Assembly: GCA_028709405.1 (NCBI GenBank) | Contig: JAQVXB010000019.1 | Span: 1-9,115, forward strand | From: Candidatus Shapirobacteria bacterium | GTDB lineage: Bacteria; Patescibacteriota; Microgenomatia; UBA12405 | Length of the DNA stretch: 9,115 nt | Direction: 5' to 3' | Shown: piece after piece, positions 5,277 through 9,115 of the stretch | Layout of the letters: each line of letters begins with the position of its first letter | Position numbering within the stretch: the first letter of the stretch is position 1 | Translations under genes and position numbers: made by a program | Notes under the pieces: generated by a model | What the model saw: only the letters and a program-made list of their open reading frames with translations | Told to the model about the DNA's origin: nothing | Databases searched by the model: none

Positions 5277-6890
5277 CTATTTGCGGAAAATAAAATCCTT
5301 AAATTTGAAATAATATTTTTGATAATCTTTAATCTCTTCTAATCTCAAAAATTTAACAAAGAAAATATAAGTAATTACCCCAATCATCGATGAAATCATT
5401 GTTAAAGTTAAAACTGAAATAACACGGCTGGTATCTAAAATAAAAAGATCTAAAAATTTTATAGAAAACCAACTAGTAATTCCCATTAAAACCGAGGAAA
5501 GAAATATTTTATAAAATTTACTAAACATAAGTGGCCAATCAAAACCGTCGACAACTTTGATAAACATAATTAATAAACCTAAAAATTGAATTATATTGCT
5601 AACTGAAGAACTAATAGCTAAACCAATAACACCAAAGCTAGTGAAATTATCAAAATAATAACTTGTAATAATGTTTATAGTTAAGGAAATAGAGGAAACA
5701 AAGAAAGGAATTTTAGTGTTATGAAGGGCATAGAAAGATCTAACTAAAATTTGGATTACAGCTTGACAAATAATTCCTGGAGTTAAAAAGGCTAGAATTC
5801 TGGAAGTTAAGATAGTGGCTGCCCAGGGAAATTGACGAGATCCATATAATATTCTGATAATAGAAACTCTCTGAACTAGAATTAAAACAGCTACAGGAAT
5901 GGCAATAAATAAACTTTGAATAATGATTTTATTGACAGTGCTTCTAAAGGTGTTTAGTTCATTTTTGGCGATGTTTTTGGAAAGAATAGGTAAAGAAGCT
6001 TGGCCAACAGTGGTACCAAAGATACGACTTGGCCAATACATAAATTGAAGAGCTAGATTTAAAAGAGAGATAGAGCCAGAAGCTAAAGAGCTAGCAAAAA
6101 ATAAGGTGACAGTATTTTCAATCTCGCCTAAACCAAGAGATAAAACTCTTGGAACCATAAGCCGAAATATCTCTCTAACTCCAGTTAATTTTGTTTTAAT
6201 TATTGGTAAATAAAGAAAACCCTGACGACGAAGTACTGGTAATTGGATGGCTAAATGAAAAAAAGCACCAACAACAGCACCAATAGCAACGCCATGGATT
6301 CCAAAAACTGGAGCTAAAGTAAAAATGCTAATAATTATAAAAAGGTTGTAGACAATTGGAGTTAAGGCTGGAATAATAAAAATTTGATTGACTTGAAGAA
6401 TAGCGGTAACAAAATTACTGATAAGAAAAAATATTTGAGCAATAAGTAATATTCGACTTAAATTGGCCATTAAAACCAATTGATCAGGAGTAAAACCGGC
6501 AGCAATAAGACTGGAGATTGGTTTAATAAAAATAAAAGCAAAAACAGAAATTATAGTAAAAACAATAAGAAGGAGATTTATAACTGTAGAAGCAATTTCA
6601 TTAGCTATTTTTTTGTTTTTATGTAAATAACTGGAAAAAACAGGAATGAAGGAAGCAGACAAAACACCAGTTACTAAAAGTTTAAAAATTAAATCGGGAA
6701 GTCGAAAAGCGGCATTATAAACGTCAAGATCAGCAACGCAACAAGCAAAAAATCTGGCATACAAAAATCGATTTCTTAAAAGACCTAAAATTGACGAAAT
6801 ACTGAATGTTATGGCCAATACTAAAGAGGCAGAGAGGATACTACTTTGTTTTGATTGGCTTATCGACCGAATTCTTTCTTTGAAAGTCAT
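5277..6890 (-). CDS. murJ: lipid II flippase MurJ (MviN family)
   Basis: 537 residues, about 14 transmembrane helices, the usual MurJ length and MOP-superfamily layout. MurJ flips undecaprenyl-linked lipid II across the cytoplasmic membrane for peptidoglycan synthesis. Family landmarks: SSILGLLRNRFLYARFF (32-48), AFRLPDLIF (61-69) with TGVLSASFIPVF after it (74-85), FASSLASGSISLLNLA (265-280), and the segment to LPILSKN (300-306). By alignment with the E. coli protein, R24 is kept as R39, but R18, R52 and R270 correspond to S33, F69 (next to K70) and Q282. The ATG at 6890 has no Shine-Dalgarno; a perfect TATAAT lies 7 nt upstream, suggesting a leaderless mRNA. It is the first gene of the left-going operon and is divergent from rpsT, a neighbourhood also found in Pseudomonas. 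Function is confident at family level. Confidence 0.93.
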   Translation of the reverse strand: MTFKERIRSISQSKQSSILSASLVLAITFSISSILGLLRNRFLYARFFACCVADLDVYNAAFRLPDLIFKLLVTGVLSASFIPVFSSYLHKNKKIANEIASTVINLLLIVFTIISVFAFIFIKPISSLIAAGFTPDQLVLMANLSRILLIAQIFFLISNFVTAILQVNQIFIIPALTPIVYNLFIIISIFTLAPVFGIHGVAIGAVVGAFFHLAIQLPVLRRQGFLYLPIIKTKLTGVREIFRLMVPRVLSLGLGEIENTVTLFFASSLASGSISLLNLALQFMYWPSRIFGTTVGQASLPILSKNIAKNELNTFRSTVNKIIIQSLFIAIPVAVLILVQRVSIIRILYGSRQFPWAATILTSRILAFLTPGIICQAVIQILVRSFYALHNTKIPFFVSSISLTINIITSYYFDNFTSFGVIGLAISSSVSNIIQFLGLLIMFIKVVDGFDWPLMFSKFYKIFLSSVLMGITSWFSIKFLDLFILDTSRVISVLTLTMISSMIGVITYIFFVKFLRLEEIKDYQKYYFKFKDFIFRK

Positions 6891-6897
6891 GAAATGA

Positions 6898-6903
6898 ATT
6901 ATA
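6898..6903 (-). promoter_or_regulatory. murJ operon -10 box (TATAAT)
   Basis: The minus strand reads TATAAT, then TCATTTC, then the murJ ATG: 7 nt between box and start codon, so the transcript would begin at or one base before the ATG. There is no convincing -35 at 16-18 nt. A second TATAAT lies at 6925-6920 on the same strand and could give a transcript with a short leader. Confidence 0.55.
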
Positions 6904-6930
6904 TCTGATTATTAATTAGATTATATATGG

Positions 6931-6959
6931 TTGTAAATAAAGAAAGGATAAGATAAAAT
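6931..6959 (+). promoter_or_regulatory. rpsT operon promoter
   Basis: TTGTAA (6931-6936, four of six matches to TTGACA) and TAAAAT (6954-6959, five of six to TATAAT) are 17 bp apart. Seven bases separate the -10 from the rpsT ATG at 6967, so transcription should begin at or next to the ATG. The only purine-rich site, GAAAGGA (6942-6948), is 18 nt from the ATG and lies between the two promoter boxes, so it would not be transcribed from this promoter. Confidence 0.6.
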
Positions 6960-6966
6960 ATTGCTC

Positions 6967-7269
6967 ATGCCAATCAGTTTATCTGCAAAAAAATCATTAA
7001 GAAAGTCCTTAAAAAATCATAAGGATAATGTTTCTTTTAAAAATAAGTTAAAAACTACTGTTAAAAAATTTTTAACTAAACCATCTAATGATGGTTTAAA
7101 AGAAGTTTATTCTATATTGGATAAGGCGGTCAAAAAAAATATCTTTCATAAAAATAAATCTGACCGACTTAAAGGACAATATTCTAAAAAAGTTGGCGGT
7201 GAAAGTGTAAAGAAAGTTGTAGTAAAGAAAAAGACAATCAAAAAAGTAGCTAAGAAAAAAAACAAGTAA
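6967..7269 (+). CDS. rpsT: 30S ribosomal protein S20
   Basis: 100 residues from the ATG at 6967 (MPISLSAKKS). S20 binds 16S rRNA early in small-subunit assembly. Family features are the SAKK motif near the start (6-9), Lys/Arg-rich long helices, NKLKTTVKKFL (26-36), and the hallmark LDKAVKKNIFHKNKSDRLKGQYSKK (general pattern at 51-75), matching the usual D-K-A-x-K-K-G-I-I-H-K-N-x-A-x-R block. After residue 76 a Lys/Val-rich tail of about 24 residues extends the protein beyond the typical 85-90. An in-frame TTG at 6961 would add two residues; I prefer the ATG because S20 proteins start with MP and the promoter spacing fits it. It heads the plus-strand unit, 18 bp ahead of metG. Confidence 0.93.
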   Translation: MPISLSAKKSLRKSLKNHKDNVSFKNKLKTTVKKFLTKPSNDGLKEVYSILDKAVKKNIFHKNKSDRLKGQYSKKVGGESVKKVVVKKKTIKKVAKKKNK

Positions 7270-7287
7270 TGTGCGAAAATAAGGGTA

Positions 7288-8694
7288 ATGAAGAAATTTT
7301 TTATAACAACTCCGATATATTATATTAACGATGTTCCTCATATTGGTCACACTTGTACAACAGTGGCGGCTGATGTAGTGGCCAGATTACATAGAACTAA
7401 AGGCGAAGAAGTCTTTTTTTTAACTGGAACTGATGAACATGGTCAAAAAGTGGCGGAGACAGCTCAAAAAGAAGGTTTAGAAATTAAAGAATATTGTGAC
7501 AAGATTTCACCAAGATTTGAAGAGGCTTGGAAAAGCTTAGATATTAGTTATGATTTTTTTATTAGAACAACCGACTTACGACATGAAAAAGTAGTAGCTG
7601 AAGTTTTACAAAAAATTTATGATAATGGCGACGTATATAAAGCTAAATATGAGGGTTTATATTGTGTTGGCTGTGAAAAATTTTTGACCGAAACAGAATT
7701 GGTCGATGGACATTGTGGTCTTCACCCAGCAGAAAAAACAGTGTCTAAAAGCGAAGAAAATTGGTTTTTTAAATTAAGTAAATATGTGCCAGAAATTATT
7801 AAATTGATTGAAAATGATGAAAGTAATTATATTTTTCCAATTGGTAAAAAGCTGGAAATATTGGCAAAACTTAAGTCAGGAGTAAAAGACATTTCAATCT
7901 CTCGGGAAAACGTGGAATGGGGAATTCAAACTCCTTGGGACAAAAACCAGACAGTTTATGTTTGGTTTGATGCTTTGATTAATTATTACAGTGCAACTCA
8001 GTTTTTGGAAGATAAAAAAACTTTTTGGCCGGCAGATTTACATTTATTGGGAAAAGAAATTTTATGGTTTCATACTGTAATTTGGCAGGCAATGTTGTTG
8101 TCAGCAAAAATTGAATTACCAAAAAAAACTTATACTCACAGTTTTTACATGATTGATGGACAAAAAATGTCTAAATCATTAGGAAATGTAATTTCTCCAC
8201 AACAGTTAGTGGATCTGTTTGGAGTAGAGGGGAGTAAGTACTTAATCGCTAGATCTTTTCCATCAGAAAATGATTCAGATGTTGGAATTAATCGATTTAA
8301 AGAAAAATATAATGCTGATTTGGCTAATAATTTAGGTAATTTGGTTTCAAGAGTAGCTAAATTGGCTGAAGGACAAAAAACAGAAGAGGAAAAATTTGAA
8401 TTTGATGGTGAATTTGAGAAATTTATTGATGATTTGAAATTAGATGAAGCTTTTGGATTAATTTTTAATAAATATGTTGATGCTTCAAATTTAAAACTAA
8501 ATCAAACTACGCCATGGAAACTGGAAAAAGAAAATCCAGAAAGAATTGCAGTTTTAAGCGAATGTATCAAAAACATTCGAAAAGCTGCCTTCCATCTGCA
8601 AATTTTAATGCCGGAGAAGTCATTAAAAATTGAAAATTGCTTTAAAAATGAGGTTAAAGTACTTGAAGAATCTTTATTTCCGAGGATAAAATAA
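7288..8694 (+). CDS. metG: methionyl-tRNA synthetase
   Basis: 468 residues, class I synthetase that charges tRNA-Met with methionine in the cytoplasm. The Rossmann core shows the HIGH motif (18-21) after TTPIYYINDVP, FLTGTDEHGQK (44-54), a connective-peptide zinc knuckle with C126, C129, C143 and H146, YVWFDALINYYSA (224-236), HLLGKEILWFHTVIWQAML (252-270) and the KMSKS loop (293-297, GQKMSKSLGN). A helical anticodon-binding domain follows (about 335-468). There is no C-terminal EMAP/OB-fold extension, so this is the short form with a single zinc knuckle, as in many bacteria. It starts 18 bp after rpsT; AAGGG at 7281-7285 is only 2 nt from the ATG, too near for a normal Shine-Dalgarno. It is followed directly by tatD, a pairing also known in Bacillus. 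Confidence 0.97.
   Translation: MKKFFITTPIYYINDVPHIGHTCTTVAADVVARLHRTKGEEVFFLTGTDEHGQKVAETAQKEGLEIKEYCDKISPRFEEAWKSLDISYDFFIRTTDLRHEKVVAEVLQKIYDNGDVYKAKYEGLYCVGCEKFLTETELVDGHCGLHPAEKTVSKSEENWFFKLSKYVPEIIKLIENDESNYIFPIGKKLEILAKLKSGVKDISISRENVEWGIQTPWDKNQTVYVWFDALINYYSATQFLEDKKTFWPADLHLLGKEILWFHTVIWQAMLLSAKIELPKKTYTHSFYMIDGQKMSKSLGNVISPQQLVDLFGVEGSKYLIARSFPSENDSDVGINRFKEKYNADLANNLGNLVSRVAKLAEGQKTEEEKFEFDGEFEKFIDDLKLDEAFGLIFNKYVDASNLKLNQTTPWKLEKENPERIAVLSECIKNIRKAAFHLQILMPEKSLKIENCFKNEVKVLEESLFPRIK
8682..8686 (+). promoter_or_regulatory. Shine-Dalgarno of tatD
   Basis: GAGGA lies within the last codons of metG, 9 nt before the tatD ATG. It is the best-placed ribosome binding site in the window and fixes the tatD start at 8696. 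Confidence 0.65.
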
Positions 8695-8695
8695 G

Positions 8696-9115
8696 ATGAT
8701 TGATACACATGCTCATCTTGAAAGATTGTGCGACATTGATAGGGGATTAAATAAAATTATTTTAGCGGCTTCGAACGTGACTGATTCGATTAATAATCTA
8801 ATTTTAGGTGAAAAATATCCAGAAAAGTTATTAGTGGCAGTGGGAATCCACCCAATGGAAAGCCAAGACTCCCCTCTCAAACTAGAAAAAATTGTGACTA
8901 AAAATTATAAAAATATTGTGGCAATTGGTGAATGTGGATTAGATTTTTCGGATAAATTTGATAAGGACCAGCAAATTAAAGTTTTTAAAAAACAAATTGA
9001 AATAGCCCAAAAATTTAAATTACCACTAATTATTCATGCCCGAAAAGCGGTTGATGAAGTGATAGAAATTCTAAAAAAATATGATAAGTTGACTGGTGTT
9101 TTTCATTGTTATGCG
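8696..9115 (+). CDS. tatD: TatD-family metal-dependent hydrolase/DNase (3' end cut by the right edge)
   Basis: 140 codons are visible and the frame is open to the edge; a full TatD has about 255-265 residues, so roughly half is present. TatD proteins are TIM-barrel metallohydrolases with 3'-5' exonuclease activity on DNA or RNA. Seen here: the MIDTHAHLE start with metal ligands H5 and H7, VGIHP (49-53), IGECGLD (77-83) with metal ligand E79, the QIKVFKKQIEIAQKFKLP helix region (93-110), PLIIHAR with H114, and GVFHCYA with H137. All metal ligands expected in this half are present. The ATG is 1 bp after the metG stop and has a Shine-Dalgarno inside metG, so it is co-transcribed. In Bacillus a tatD-like gene also follows the methionyl-tRNA synthetase gene. 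Confidence 0.95.
   Translation, partial: MIDTHAHLERLCDIDRGLNKIILAASNVTDSINNLILGEKYPEKLLVAVGIHPMESQDSPLKLEKIVTKNYKNIVAIGECGLDFSDKFDKDQQIKVFKKQIEIAQKFKLPLIIHARKAVDEVIEILKKYDKLTGVFHCYA

Noticed and set aside
5042..5293. Plus-strand open frame of 83 codons
   Set aside because: Antisense to the pilN-like gene and the end of murJ; no recognisable domain.
7096..7350. Minus-strand open frame of 84 codons rich in Phe and Tyr
   Set aside because: Antisense to the Lys-rich rpsT and the start of metG; the aromatic content is simply reverse-complemented Lys codons.
8502..8708. Minus-strand open frame of 68 codons
   Set aside because: Antisense to the metG end; no supporting signal.

Overview
The window looks like a chromosomal fragment of an AT-rich bacterium, most likely Candidate Phyla Radiation / Patescibacteria (Microgenomates-like). 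This lineage is inferred from gene style: short compact genes, overlapping reading frames, a PilN/PilO pair beside surface proteins with Thr-Pro linkers, few Shine-Dalgarno sites and low GC. No marker gene has been placed phylogenetically. TGA ends the pilN-like gene and never interrupts a frame, so the code is the standard bacterial one, not the UGA-glycine code of Gracilibacteria/Absconditabacteria.

The layout is two divergent transcription units separated by 76 bp (6891-6966). The left-going unit (minus strand, 6890 down to the left edge) holds seven genes: murJ lipid II flippase, a PilN-like protein, a PilO-like protein, a small membrane protein with a Pro-Thr-Glu repeat tail, a surface protein with FN3-like and Ig-like domains and a Thr/Pro linker, a UbiA-family decaprenyl-phosphate phosphoribosyltransferase, and a GT-C membrane glycosyltransferase cut by the left edge. 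Junctions are +17, -4, -8, +1, +42 and -11 bp, so it reads as one operon. The right-going unit (plus strand) holds rpsT, metG and tatD, the last cut by the right edge. No gene-free stretch exceeds 100 bp, and there are no tRNA, rRNA, CRISPR or mobile elements.

The right-going unit is translation and nucleic-acid housekeeping. The left-going unit is an envelope cassette: flipping of the wall precursor (MurJ), an inner-membrane PilN/PilO scaffold, two surface-exposed products with Thr/Pro-rich stalks, and two enzymes that fit polyprenyl-phosphate sugar chemistry. My main inference is that the last two genes make and use a lipid-linked sugar, possibly to glycosylate the Thr/Pro stalks encoded next to them. 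The sequence does not prove this.

The second notable signal is regulatory. murJ, rpsT and the pilN-like gene each have a -10-like hexamer only 6-7 nt before the ATG and no Shine-Dalgarno at normal spacing, as expected for leaderless mRNAs.
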